Shown here: piece after piece, positions 15,665-22,388 of the stretch
How positions within the stretch are numbered: the stretch's first letter is position 1
Layout of the letters: each line of letters opens with the position of its first letter
Source: JBCBSP01 sp964561235
GTDB taxonomy: Bacteria; Pseudomonadota; Alphaproteobacteria; Caulobacterales; Maricaulaceae
Assembly: GCA_964561235.1 (NCBI GenBank)
Contig: CAZLOV010000028.1
Location: forward strand, 1-22,880
DNA length: 22,880 bases
Reading direction: 5' to 3'
The notes under the pieces: generated by a model
Told to the model about the DNA's origin: nothing
Databases searched by the model: none
Seen by the model: the letters and a program-made list of their open reading frames with translations, nothing else
Translations under genes and position numbers: made by a program

Positions 15665-15942
15665 GCCGGCGAGCCGGAGGCGAGGCGATAGCGCGAAAGC
15701 CGCGAGCCTTCCGCCGGCGGCAGGGCCTCGATGACGTATCCGCGCTTGCGAAGGCCCGTCAGCGCAGCGCGCGTGGTGTGCGCCTGCCAGCCGAGCAGCT
15801 CGCTCAGGCGTGTGACGTCCATGCCGGCATCATCGCTCAAGAGCTCGACGAGGAAATCGCGCTTGGTGCGCCTAGCGATCACCGGCGGCTCGCTGATCGG
15901 CGGCTCGGCGTCGTGATGCGGCTTCGTGTCCTTCCGGCCCAT
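15661..15942 (-). CDS. DUF3489 domain-containing small DNA-binding-like protein
   Basis: A 93-aa protein whose C-terminal part is a compact winged-helix-like DUF3489 domain (SELLGWQAHTTRAALTGLRKRGYVIEALPPAEGSRLSRYRLA, residues ~47-88). The N-terminal ~25 residues are charged and probably disordered (MGRKDTKPHHDAEPP). It is the first gene of the recombinase operon and overlaps DUF2924 by ATGA. The wing-like arrangement and place in the operon suggest a DNA-binding accessory or regulator of the recombinase, possibly a directionality factor; that is inference. Confidence 0.82.
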   Translation of the reverse strand: MGRKDTKPHHDAEPPISEPPVIARRTKRDFLVELLSDDAGMDVTRLSELLGWQAHTTRAALTGLRKRGYVIEALPPAEGSRLSRYRLASGSPA

Positions 15943-16106
15943 GGCCCGTCTCCATCCTGAAGCAAGGGCGCAGCTTCGCCCTCACCGAGACAGGCCCGCA
16001 GCGCTTGAGAACGCGAACCGGGCGTAGGTCCATGCAGGCTTGGAAACACGACGAAGTCCAGTGGGGATCAGGGGTTGATCGCCTTGAGCTTGGTCAGGGT
16101 GATGGA

Positions 16107-16499
16107 TTATTTGTTGTCGCGTGCAGAATAGCGCGACTGGTCCAGCACGGGCCCGAAAGGTCCGAAATAGACCTCCTCCCACTCCCCGTCGCTATCGACC
16201 TGGATGACCAACAACATGTCAGCTTCGCCGCGAAACCCGATCTGGCCGGAGGCGTAGCAGGTCTTGATCTGAACGCTCCGGCCGTCGGCCATGATCGCGT
16301 CATACCCGTTTGAACCGGGCGGGGCCTTGTCGAGGCCATAGTGAGCCACGCAGACGAACTCGCCGTAATCGCCGAGCAGATTGCCCATGCCGGCCCATTT
16401 GTACTCGGGCGCTAACGCCTTCAGCGCGTTCTGAGCCGCAAACAGCGTTGCTAAGATGTGCTTGATCGCATCGATGCGATGAGGTTCGGGCGGGGACAT
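16107..16499 (-). CDS. DUF6998-like protein with PD-(D/E)xK-like nuclease signature
   Basis: A 130-aa protein. The central block LLGDYGEFVCVAHYGLDKAP, then GSNGYDAIMADGRSVQIKTCYA, has E47, D67 and Q77-x-K79 spaced like the E, D and (E/Q)xK residues of restriction-endonuclease-fold nucleases. I recognise it as DUF6998-like from this block, with fair but not full certainty. ATG 16499 has a good GGAG eight bases upstream; an upstream in-frame ATG at 16592 would overlap the 72-aa gene. It is the third gene of a minus-strand run after the Mrr-like nuclease and the 72-aa protein (55-bp gap). Cytosolic, no membrane segment. A defence role is an inference from neighbours. Confidence 0.75.
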   Translation of the reverse strand: MSPPEPHRIDAIKHILATLFAAQNALKALAPEYKWAGMGNLLGDYGEFVCVAHYGLDKAPPGSNGYDAIMADGRSVQIKTCYASGQIGFRGEADMLLVIQVDSDGEWEEVYFGPFGPVLDQSRYSARDNK

Positions 16500-16554
16500 G
16501 ACAGGCTCCGACGTCTTAAACGCCGGATCATGAAAGCATGAGCTTAGGGAACGC

Positions 16555-16773
16555 TTACGGCTCCTCGCCCAAGCGTCCGTGATCTTCATCACCCAACGCC
16601 TGCGCCGTGCGAACGAGCGCTAGCGCTTCATTGACGAGCCTCTGCAGCTCCACAAGCGCGGCCTCGTCTTCGCGATCGGGCAAGCTGGCGCGCTCAACGG
16701 CGGCTTCGAGCCGCATGGCGGCGTGTTCGACGAGGGTTTCTTTCAGCGTGGCGGTGGGCACGAACGCGATCAC
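16555..16773 (-). CDS. Small hypothetical protein (72 aa), coupled to the Mrr-like gene
   Basis: A 72-aa mainly helical, acidic protein with heptad-like Leu/Ala spacing (TLVEHAAMRLEAAVERASL and ALVELQRLVNEALALV), so a short coiled coil is likely. I do not recognise a family. The GTG at 16773 overlaps the TGA of the restriction endonuclease gene (GTGA), a strong argument that it is real and translated with it. In-frame sequence upstream of the GTG is a shadow of the endonuclease gene. It could be a subunit, inhibitor or immunity partner of the nuclease; the sequence alone cannot say. Confidence 0.6.
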   Translation of the reverse strand: MIAFVPTATLKETLVEHAAMRLEAAVERASLPDREDEAALVELQRLVNEALALVRTAQALGDEDHGRLGEEP

Positions 16774-17705
16774 TGGCTCCGCCGGTCGAGCCAGTCGATC
16801 AGGCCGGATGCGATGGCGCGCTCGGCGATCGCAGCAGGCCCCATCAGCTCGACGCCGGGCGCATCGGTCGTGACTTCCGGGCCGGAGTGCCAAGCGTAGA
16901 ACATGCGGTCGACGCCGTAGGCGTTGAACGCTTCGATGTAGCTGTCCAGCTCGGCCTGGCTGGTGCGGGATTTGACCTGTACGAACCCGCGCTCGCGCGT
17001 CAGCGGCTGCTCGATCTCCAAATCCACCGTCTTCTGGGTTCCGCCAAGCGCGCCGACGCGCCGCCAGCCGGCGTTCTGCACGATGAGATCAACGAGGATC
17101 TCGAAGTCATAAGGCGAGAGCTGGCGCACCAGCGCTTCAGCGGCGGCGTTGAGCGCAGCGCGGGCCTCGCGGGCGCGCACGACGTCGGGATGGGGCTGGG
17201 CGTTGAGGATCCGCAGGAGCCGGTCTTCCTCTCTGACCGAGCAGATCGTGCGCCTGTAGGCGGCGAGCTGGGTCAGGCGTCCGTCCATCTCGCGCATGAG
17301 CAGCTCGGAGCCGTGCGCATCGCTGCACCGCCAGCCGTCGAGCATGTCGCGTGAGCGCGCCGCTCCGTCAGCCTCCGGATCCAGCGGCGTGACGCCGGTC
17401 TTTGCAAAGCCCCACCAGAGCTTGCCTTCATGAAAGGTGATCCATAGCGCGTCCTCGGGAAGCGTGTAGAAATCAAGGATCTCGCGCGCATCGCTCTTCG
17501 CTGCGCCCTTATCCGCCCGAAACGCCAGGCACGCCTCGATTATACGCGCCTCATCGCCTGAGACCGCGACCTCGTGGGCGACCTCGCGATAATCCAAGAA
17601 AAGCTTGCCTGCAGCGATCGCCTCGCCGGCAAGCCGGCCGCCCTGGCCGAGCTTGATGTAGCGCACGCTCGAGGCGGCGACGGGGAAGGTTGAAGCTGTG
17701 TCCAT
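16770..17705 (-). CDS. Mrr-like restriction endonuclease with novel N-terminal domain
   Basis: A 311-aa protein. The C-terminal ~115 residues are an Mrr-type PD-(D/E)xK domain: LSPYDFEILVDLIVQNAGW with E202, then GGTQKTVDLEIEQ with D228, and GFVQVKSRTSQ with Q243-x-K245, the QxK variant usual in Mrr. The N-terminal ~170 residues form a separate region (VRYIKLGQGGRLAGEAIAAG, REILDFYTLPEDALWITF, GKLWWGFA). Its aromatic pattern is reminiscent of PUA/EVE-like readers of modified bases, though I cannot assign it. Cleavage of modified or foreign DNA is the family's usual role. It is the first gene of a leftward unit with the 72-aa and DUF6998-like genes, and is divergent from an XRE regulator across a symmetric operator-like region. 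Confidence 0.83.
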   Translation of the reverse strand: MDTASTFPVAASSVRYIKLGQGGRLAGEAIAAGKLFLDYREVAHEVAVSGDEARIIEACLAFRADKGAAKSDAREILDFYTLPEDALWITFHEGKLWWGFAKTGVTPLDPEADGAARSRDMLDGWRCSDAHGSELLMREMDGRLTQLAAYRRTICSVREEDRLLRILNAQPHPDVVRAREARAALNAAAEALVRQLSPYDFEILVDLIVQNAGWRRVGALGGTQKTVDLEIEQPLTRERGFVQVKSRTSQAELDSYIEAFNAYGVDRMFYAWHSGPEVTTDAPGVELMGPAAIAERAIASGLIDWLDRRSQ

Positions 17706-17716
17706 GCCTGCATCCT

Positions 17717-17782
17717 ATGAGTCTCAAAACGCCCTCGACTGACGCTCTGCTTGGCGTCGAAGTCAACGCAGATGAGATTCAT
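17717..17782. promoter_or_regulatory. 66-bp symmetric operator-like region between Mrr-like gene and XRE regulator
   Basis: Nested inverted repeats share one centre near 17750. The outer arms are ATGAGTCTCA (17717-17726) and TGAGATTCAT (17773-17782), complementary at 9 of 10 positions. Inner pairs are GACT/AGTC (17737-17740, 17761-17764) and GACGC/GCGTC (17741-17745, 17754-17758). Each outer arm is itself near-palindromic (TGAGTCTCA; ATGAGATTCAT). The arms lie 11 bp and 18 bp from the two divergent start codons. This is the layout expected for a small XRE/controller protein acting on both promoters. Confidence 0.6.
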
Positions 17783-17800
17783 GGTCTGTAGATCGATAAG

Positions 17801-18073
17801 ATGCGCTCGCGCCCGTCTCCTGCGATGGAGATCACCGAGCGCCTGGCGAAGAACGTGATTGCGGGCCGGCGGGCGAAAGGCTGGTCGCAAGAAGCGCTCG
17901 CCTTCGAGGCGGGGCTTCACCGCACCTATGTCTCCCAGATCGAACGCTGCGTGAAAAACTGCACGATCCTCCAACTCGCCAAGCTCGCCGAGGCGCTCGG
18001 CGTTGAACCGGGCCGGCTCCTGGATGATCCCGCCAACGGTCCGTTCGCAGCGGAGGCCCGAGACGCGCCATAG
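17801..18073 (+). CDS. XRE-family transcriptional regulator (controller-protein-like)
   Basis: A 90-aa protein that is almost only a helix-turn-helix domain: NVIAGRRAKGWSQEALAFEA, then LHRTYVSQIERCVKNCTILQLAKLAEALGV, ending PGRLLDD. Size and pattern match XRE regulators including restriction-modification controller (C) proteins. ATG 17801 is used; ATG 17825 (MEITERLAKNV) fits the family start better. Neither has an obvious Shine-Dalgarno sequence, and leaderless translation is known for C-protein genes. It is divergent from the Mrr-like nuclease gene, with a symmetric candidate operator in the 95-bp gap, so autoregulation and nuclease control are likely inferences. It converges on the terminase gene. 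Confidence 0.87.
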   Translation: MRSRPSPAMEITERLAKNVIAGRRAKGWSQEALAFEAGLHRTYVSQIERCVKNCTILQLAKLAEALGVEPGRLLDDPANGPFAAEARDAP

Positions 18074-18121
18074 ACCGGGGCTGGAGCGCCGCCGTCGCTT
18101 GGCGCGGCTCGGGGGGGCGAT

Positions 18122-18140
18122 GGGCCCCGGACAGGGGCCT
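18122..18140. terminator. GGCCCC/GGGGCC hairpin between convergent XRE and terminase genes
   Basis: GGCCCC (18123-18128) and GGGGCC (18134-18139) form a 6-bp stem with a 5-nt loop in the 95-bp gap between two convergent genes. No T-run follows on either strand, so a terminator role rests on position only. Confidence 0.35.
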
Positions 18141-18168
18141 GGGGTGGATCTAGGCGGGGTCTCGGCCG

Positions 18169-19602
18169 TTAGAGCACCTCAGCGAAGATGAGCCCGGGCG
18201 CATCGAAATGGACCTCGCTGTCGAAGACGCGTTTGACCAGCTGAGAGAAAGCGTCGACCTGATCGTCGTTTGACACGCTAGGGAAGGCGCAGAGCTCGTC
18301 GATGAACGCGTCCTTCCAGGGCGCAGAGGCCGGCAGCAATACATCGCCGCGTTCGACCACCGGCGTTGCGGCGATCGCGCGGCTGGTCTTGTCGCCCTTC
18401 GGCGTGATGAGCAGCGGGGAAGGCACGTCTGGTTTTTCAAGCGCGCGGACCTGATCGAGCATGGCGGGGGCGTTGGCGGCGCGCTCAACGAGGATCTCGC
18501 GCGGGCGGTAACGCTGCGCCAGCGCTTCATAGGCCCGCAGCTGTTCGCCGAACTCCAGCCGCTCGCGCATCACGTCGAGGATCCAGATGCGGCCCCCGCG
18601 CACGAATGCGGTCACGCACACGCAATAATCCGCGTTTGCGCCGCCCGAAAACGCCAAGTCCCAGCTTTGTACGACGTAGCCGTACCCGTCCGTGTCCGGC
18701 GGCGGATCGCCTGTTTTAAACCAGGCGCGCTTAAACAGATTGCCGGTCAGCGGCGCAGGCGCTTGGAGATACTGCGCTGCAAAGCGGTGCTCGCCCATAT
18801 GTCGTCGCTTTTCATCCAGCGATGACTGTGGGTGCATGACCGGGTCGAGCAGCTCGCCCTTGCGCCAGTGATGCACCCGGCCGCGACCGACCGGCACGTC
18901 GTAGTCCCCGTCTGCGATCGCGGGCAGGTTTAGGTGCTCCCAGCCGTCTTCGGCCAACACGACGCCTGTCAGGTCATCGACGTGCAGGCGCTGCATGATG
19001 AGCACGATGGCGGACTCTGAAGCCCGGTTGAGCCGGGTAAGGCCCGTTCCGCCGTACCACTCGCGAACGGTCTCCAGCTGCGCAGCCGAGACGGCGTCGA
19101 GTGCGTTGATGGGATCGTCGATGATCATCACGTCGCCGCCGCGGCCGGTGAGCGTGCCGGTAATCGACGTTGCGATGCGATACCCGCCTAGATGGGTCTG
19201 GAGCTCGAGCTCTGTGTCGCGGTCCCAACGGAGGCCCGGGAAGGCGTTTCGAAACCAGTCCGAGCCGACCACGGTGCGGGTTTGGCGTGCGAACGTCGCG
19301 GCGAGCTTTTCCGCATAGGACACGCCGATGATCTTCTTGCCGGGATCACGCGCGAGCATCCACGCTGGAAACGCCACGGACGCGGTGATCGATTTGAGCG
19401 AACGCGGCGGCACGTTGATGACGAGGCGCTTAACGCGCCCCGCCTCCACTTCGCTAAGCGCATGAACGATCGCTTCGTTATGCCAACCCCAGGAGAGCGT
19501 CTCGGTCGGGTTCAGCGTGGCGAACGTCTGCTTTGTAAAGACGCTGAGGCTTTCCCAAAGCGCAGCGTCGAACGCAGCCACGCTCGGATCAGGCGTTGTC
19601 AT
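18169..19602 (-). CDS. Phage terminase large subunit
   Basis: A 477-aa full-length large terminase. The ATPase domain shows a Walker-A-like VPPRSLKS (64-71), Walker B VMIIDDP (158-164) and a coupling-type LIMQRLHVDDL (201-211). The C-terminal RNase H-like nuclease has VQSWDLAF with D315, and the late SNDDQVDAFSQ supplies further acidic residues. No frame break is visible, so packaging ATPase and nuclease could both work. It overlaps the DUF5681 gene by 14 bp. In intact prophages the next genes downstream would be portal, protease and capsid; here a convergent regulator and restriction gene follow instead. Confidence 0.93.
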   Translation of the reverse strand: MTTPDPSVAAFDAALWESLSVFTKQTFATLNPTETLSWGWHNEAIVHALSEVEAGRVKRLVINVPPRSLKSITASVAFPAWMLARDPGKKIIGVSYAEKLAATFARQTRTVVGSDWFRNAFPGLRWDRDTELELQTHLGGYRIATSITGTLTGRGGDVMIIDDPINALDAVSAAQLETVREWYGGTGLTRLNRASESAIVLIMQRLHVDDLTGVVLAEDGWEHLNLPAIADGDYDVPVGRGRVHHWRKGELLDPVMHPQSSLDEKRRHMGEHRFAAQYLQAPAPLTGNLFKRAWFKTGDPPPDTDGYGYVVQSWDLAFSGGANADYCVCVTAFVRGGRIWILDVMRERLEFGEQLRAYEALAQRYRPREILVERAANAPAMLDQVRALEKPDVPSPLLITPKGDKTSRAIAATPVVERGDVLLPASAPWKDAFIDELCAFPSVSNDDQVDAFSQLVKRVFDSEVHFDAPGLIFAEVL

Positions 19603-19972
19603 CGTCGCCTCCGGCTTGACTGCGCTGCTTCATGTATTCGTCCAAGATCTTTCGCCGGTCGGCGCTGAGCTTGGGCTGCGGCGTCGAGCTCGAATTGCCG
19701 GCCTCCGCAAGGATGCCGACAACGAGGCGTTGCGCCGTGCTATTGCCCTTCAGCGCATCGTTGAAGATCCTTTTGATGAGGGCGCGTCGTTTGGGGAGCG
19801 TCATGGCCCGGCCGCTTTCTGAAATGGTCATTGTCTCACCGGCGACGTCGAGGAACTCTTCCGAGAACGACGCGGGCTTCTTCGGCCGGCCTTTGGGATT
19901 GCCGGAGCGGCCTGGCTTGAAGCGGGTGTGCTTGGGCGGCTTGCCGTAGCCGACTTCGTATTTACTGCTCAT
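19589..19972 (-). CDS. DUF5681 protein, candidate terminase small subunit
   Basis: A 127-aa basic protein with the DUF5681 signature near the N-terminus: VGYGKPPKHTRFKPGRSG, then NPKGRPKKP (residues 7-33). A helical middle (LPKRRALIKRIFNDALKGNSTAQRLVV) and a polar C-terminal tail follow. DUF5681 proteins are regularly encoded directly before a large terminase, as here with a 14-bp overlap, so a DNA-recognition small-subunit role is inferred. Its start lies within the 3' end of the truncated methyltransferase (11-bp overlap), showing the three were one operon. Confidence 0.85.
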   Translation of the reverse strand: MSSKYEVGYGKPPKHTRFKPGRSGNPKGRPKKPASFSEEFLDVAGETMTISESGRAMTLPKRRALIKRIFNDALKGNSTAQRLVVGILAEAGNSSSTPQPKLSADRRKILDEYMKQRSQAGGDDDNA

Positions 19973-20527
19973 CGCAGCCCTCCATCGTCCGGGCCCGCGC
20001 GTTAGCGGTTTCAGCGAAGGTCTCGCCGCTGGCTTCCAGCACGGCGGCCTCGCCGGTTGCGTCTTCGAACCGGCGGACGATCAAGTCGACGTAAGCCGGA
20101 TCGATCTCGATCAGCGAGGCACGGCGTCCGGTTTCCTCCGCCGCCAGCAGCGTGGTTCCCGAGCCGCCGAACGGATCGAGCACGAGATCGCCATGCCGGG
20201 TGACGTCGCGGATGGCGTCGGCGACGAGTGCGATGGGCTTGACCGTTGGATGAAGCTTTAAGTCCGCCCGCCGGCTGAGAACGCCCGGATAGGCCCAGAC
20301 GTTCGTGCGGTTGCGGCCATGCTTGCCGAGTTCGACATTGTTGACGTGCTTGGGTTTGCCCGCCTTGAAGACCGCGACAAGCTCGTGCTGGGAGCGATAG
20401 AGCGAGCCCATGCCGCCGGTCTCCTTCGACCAGACGCATAGGTTTTTCAGCTCGGCGTAATGGCGGCGGCCGGCGCCTAGAAGCGTTTCGATATGCCGCC
20501 AGTCCATGCAGATGAAATGGATCGAGC
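19962..20527 (-). pseudogene. 5'-truncated phage DNA methyltransferase (C-terminal half)
   Basis: About 188 codons of a DNA adenine/cytosine-N4 methyltransferase of the phage type usually fused to an N-terminal ParB-like part. Family sequence begins at SIHFICMDWRHIE, followed by ELKNLCVWSKETGGMGSLYR, HPTVKP and the SAM-binding DPFGGSGTTLLAAE motif near the C-terminus. The DPPY catalytic motif and everything N-terminal are missing: similarity stops exactly where the 141-bp IS-end-flanked element begins at 20528. An internal ATG (20507) could express a fragment, but without DPPY it should be inactive. The 3' end still runs into DUF5681 and terminase. Confidence 0.85.
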
Positions 20528-20668
20528 GGCATTGTCAGAGGAAAATTCTGGACTGTGTTCGGAACACGATCCGAATGGCTCAGCGAACCAAGAATCAGGC
20601 GCTTAGCGTTCTTGAAAGGGCTCCCCGAAGTCGAGTTTCCGGTCGTCGGATTTTCCTCTGACAATGCC
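20528..20668. mobile_element. 141-bp MITE-like element with IS6-family-type terminal inverted repeats
   Basis: The left end GGCATTGTCAGAGGAAAA (20528-20545) is repeated inverted at the right end (TTTTCCTCTGACAATGCC, 20651-20668), perfect over 18 bp and nearly so for 3 more. The first 17 bases are identical to the end of the IS6-family copy at 22480. The interior (~100 bp) has no transposase sequence but a small palindrome GTGTTCGGAACAC (20555-20567). The 8 bp on each side differ (GATCGAGC versus ACCAAATT), so there is no target duplication, pointing to deletion or rearrangement next to it. Confidence 0.85.
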
Positions 20669-20864
20669 ACCAAATTGGTTTATGGCGAGTAGAACTTGGC
20701 GGCAAGACGGCCGGTGCATCCAACAAGGCCTGTCTAAGCGCAGCATGGACGGAGATGACGGGACGGCGGCCTGCAAGTGGAAGGGCGCAGATGACAGGGT
20801 CGCGGCTTCATCACCCGCCCATGCACCGCGCCACGGGATCAACGCCGGAACGCTGCGAGGCCGA
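20669..20864. other. Gene-less interval between the MITE-like element and tspO
   Basis: Together with the element before it, this makes ~340 bp without a supported gene. A minus-strand frame (20603-20842) crosses the element's right end and has no recognisable similarity. I see no remaining methyltransferase sequence here, so the missing half was lost rather than displaced to this side. Confidence 0.5.
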
Positions 20865-21323
20865 TCACGCGCTCGCAGGCGACGGATTACGCTTCAGGAC
20901 CGATATATTCAGCGCAAGGGCGAAACTGCCCCACGCCAGGTAGGGCGCCATCAAGGCCGCTGAAAGCGGGTCGATCGTCAGGAAGGCGACGGTCGTGGCC
21001 AGCACGGCGACCCAGAGAATCGCAACGATCACGGCGCCGGCCTTGATGCGTTGCTGACCGAAAAAGGTCGCCGACCAAAGCGTGCTGATAATGATCTGAA
21101 GCGACCATAATCCAAGCGCCAGATCATTGTCCGGCTGCTCCGACACCCGCGCCGCAGCCCATGACATGAGCAGGTAAAGCACCGCCCATATGATGGGAAA
21201 CAGCTTGTCGGGCGGGGTCCATGGCGGCTTGTCCAGCGCGGCGTACCACGCGCCTGGCTTAAACAAGACGCCTGCGACCGCCGGGACCGCGCAGATAGCA
21301 AGATATAGGAAGAACAAGTTCAT
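20865..21323 (-). CDS. tspO: TspO/MBR family tryptophan-rich sensory protein
   Basis: A 152-aa membrane protein with five hydrophobic helices, the normal TspO length. Signature segments are the first helix FFLYLAICAVPAVAGVLF, the conserved loop DKPPWTPPDKLFPIIWAVLY (residues 31-50) and a later LATTVAFLTIDPLSAALMAPYLAWGSFALALN. ATG 21323 has GAGGAC eight bases upstream. TspO binds porphyrins and, in Rhodobacter, dampens photosynthesis gene expression through tetrapyrrole handling; elsewhere it is linked to oxidative stress. It is divergent from an AerR/PpaA-like cobalamin protein, which supports a light, oxygen or tetrapyrrole-related role here. Confidence 0.93.
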   Translation of the reverse strand: MNLFFLYLAICAVPAVAGVLFKPGAWYAALDKPPWTPPDKLFPIIWAVLYLLMSWAAARVSEQPDNDLALGLWSLQIIISTLWSATFFGQQRIKAGAVIVAILWVAVLATTVAFLTIDPLSAALMAPYLAWGSFALALNISVLKRNPSPASA

Positions 21324-21466
21324 CGGATCTGTCCTCGCGCATGATCGACCTTGGGGGCGCACTCTACGAAAAATCAACGCCGGACCAAGCCCGGCGCCGG
21401 ATTTTCCATTAGGTCTGTAGGGTTTTATTTCAGGGACTTAGGGCGTTTTGCCGCAATGACACCCTG

Positions 21467-21482
21467 CGTGATCCGCGTCACG
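21467..21482. promoter_or_regulatory. CRP/FNR-family-like palindrome upstream of the cobalamin-binding protein gene
   Basis: CGTGA-TCCGCG-TCACG is a perfect 5-bp inverted repeat with 6-bp spacer, differing from the CRP consensus TGTGA-N6-TCACA only at the outermost bases. It is centred ~34 bp before ATG 21509 and ~150 bp before the divergent tspO start, so it could repress one gene or activate the other. Confidence 0.45.
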
Positions 21483-21508
21483 ATATTTGGCATAAGACAG
21501 GGTGGGTG

Positions 21509-22345
21509 ATGGCAAAGATCGAGATTGATTTCGACTCTGCGGCGTTCACACAGGCCGCGTCCTTGTTCGTGGCTAAGCGTGAGCACTTCGGTGTTGATGC
21601 GGTTGAAGGGCTTGCTCGAGAGATCGTCGAACGTCTCGCCGCCGCCGCGCTTGCAAGCGAGCGCCCTGCGCCGGCTGAAATCGACCCGAATGATCTCTTG
21701 GCGTTCTGCGCGGTCCTGCTGGAACCAACCTCCGACGCCGCGCTTGCCTTCATAACCCAGCGACGCGAGCGTGGCCTTGCACGCCAGGATGTCTATCTTG
21801 GCTATGTCAACGGAGCCGCCAAGTGGCTAGGCGAGCAGTGGGACGAGGATCGGCTCTCCAGTCTTCAGGTAACCGTCGCCACAGGCCATCTTTACGCGCT
21901 TTTGCGCTCCATGCGGTCTGACAGGTCCTTGGGCGGACACGTCGTCGATAATCCGCGCACGGCCCTGTTCGCCACGGTACCCGGGGAAAGCCATGGTCTT
22001 GGAATCACCGTCGCGGCCGACCTGTTTCGCGACGCGGGCTGGGAGATAGACCTCGAAGTCGGGCGCGATCACGAAACCCTCCTGGCCCATGTCGAAAACA
22101 ACCAGCCCTTCGCCATCGGATTGTCTTTCAGCACGGATGAGCGCTTGGACGCGCTTGTTCGCTTGGTCGTCGCCATTCGCCTGACTGTCCCCCACATCAT
22201 ACTCGGCGTGGCTCCGCCTGAAGAATTTGATGATGAGGCCCTGAGACGCCTTGTCGATATTGACCTCGTGTTCCGCGACGCGGCTTCAGCGTGCAGCGAC
22301 CTTGAACGGGCTATGAAGCTGCGTATGCAGCGCGATGGGCCTTGA
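21509..22345 (+). CDS. AerR/PpaA-like cobalamin-binding regulatory protein
   Basis: A 278-aa soluble protein. The N-terminal half is helical. LGEQWDEDRLSSLQVTVATG (107-126) matches the L-G-x-x-W-x-x-D-x-x-S-x-x-x-V-T pattern of AerR/PpaA and other B12-dependent photoreceptor cap domains. The C-terminal half is a Rossmann-like B12-binding domain: VPGESHGLGITVAADLF carries E160-x-H162-x-x-G165, the E/DxHxxG motif whose His can ligate cobalt, followed by GWEIDL and IGLSFS. No DNA-binding domain is visible, so it would act through a partner, as AerR does on CrtJ/PpsR. I use ATG 21509; a GTG lies 3 bp earlier. No CrtJ/PpsR gene is in the window. Confidence 0.75.
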   Translation: MAKIEIDFDSAAFTQAASLFVAKREHFGVDAVEGLAREIVERLAAAALASERPAPAEIDPNDLLAFCAVLLEPTSDAALAFITQRRERGLARQDVYLGYVNGAAKWLGEQWDEDRLSSLQVTVATGHLYALLRSMRSDRSLGGHVVDNPRTALFATVPGESHGLGITVAADLFRDAGWEIDLEVGRDHETLLAHVENNQPFAIGLSFSTDERLDALVRLVVAIRLTVPHIILGVAPPEEFDDEALRRLVDIDLVFRDAASACSDLERAMKLRMQRDGP

Positions 22346-22388
22346 GGCGAGGCCTCGGTTTCACCTCTGTCGCCGATATGTCTTTCGC

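Noticed and set aside
20603..20842. Minus-strand 79-codon frame running into the right end of the 141-bp element
   Set aside because: No recognisable domain and it crosses an element boundary; no coding support.
21324..21508. CrtJ/PpsR binding site (TGT-N12-ACA) before tspO or the AerR-like gene
   Set aside because: The TGT near 21415 is not followed by ACA at the required spacing; no match found.
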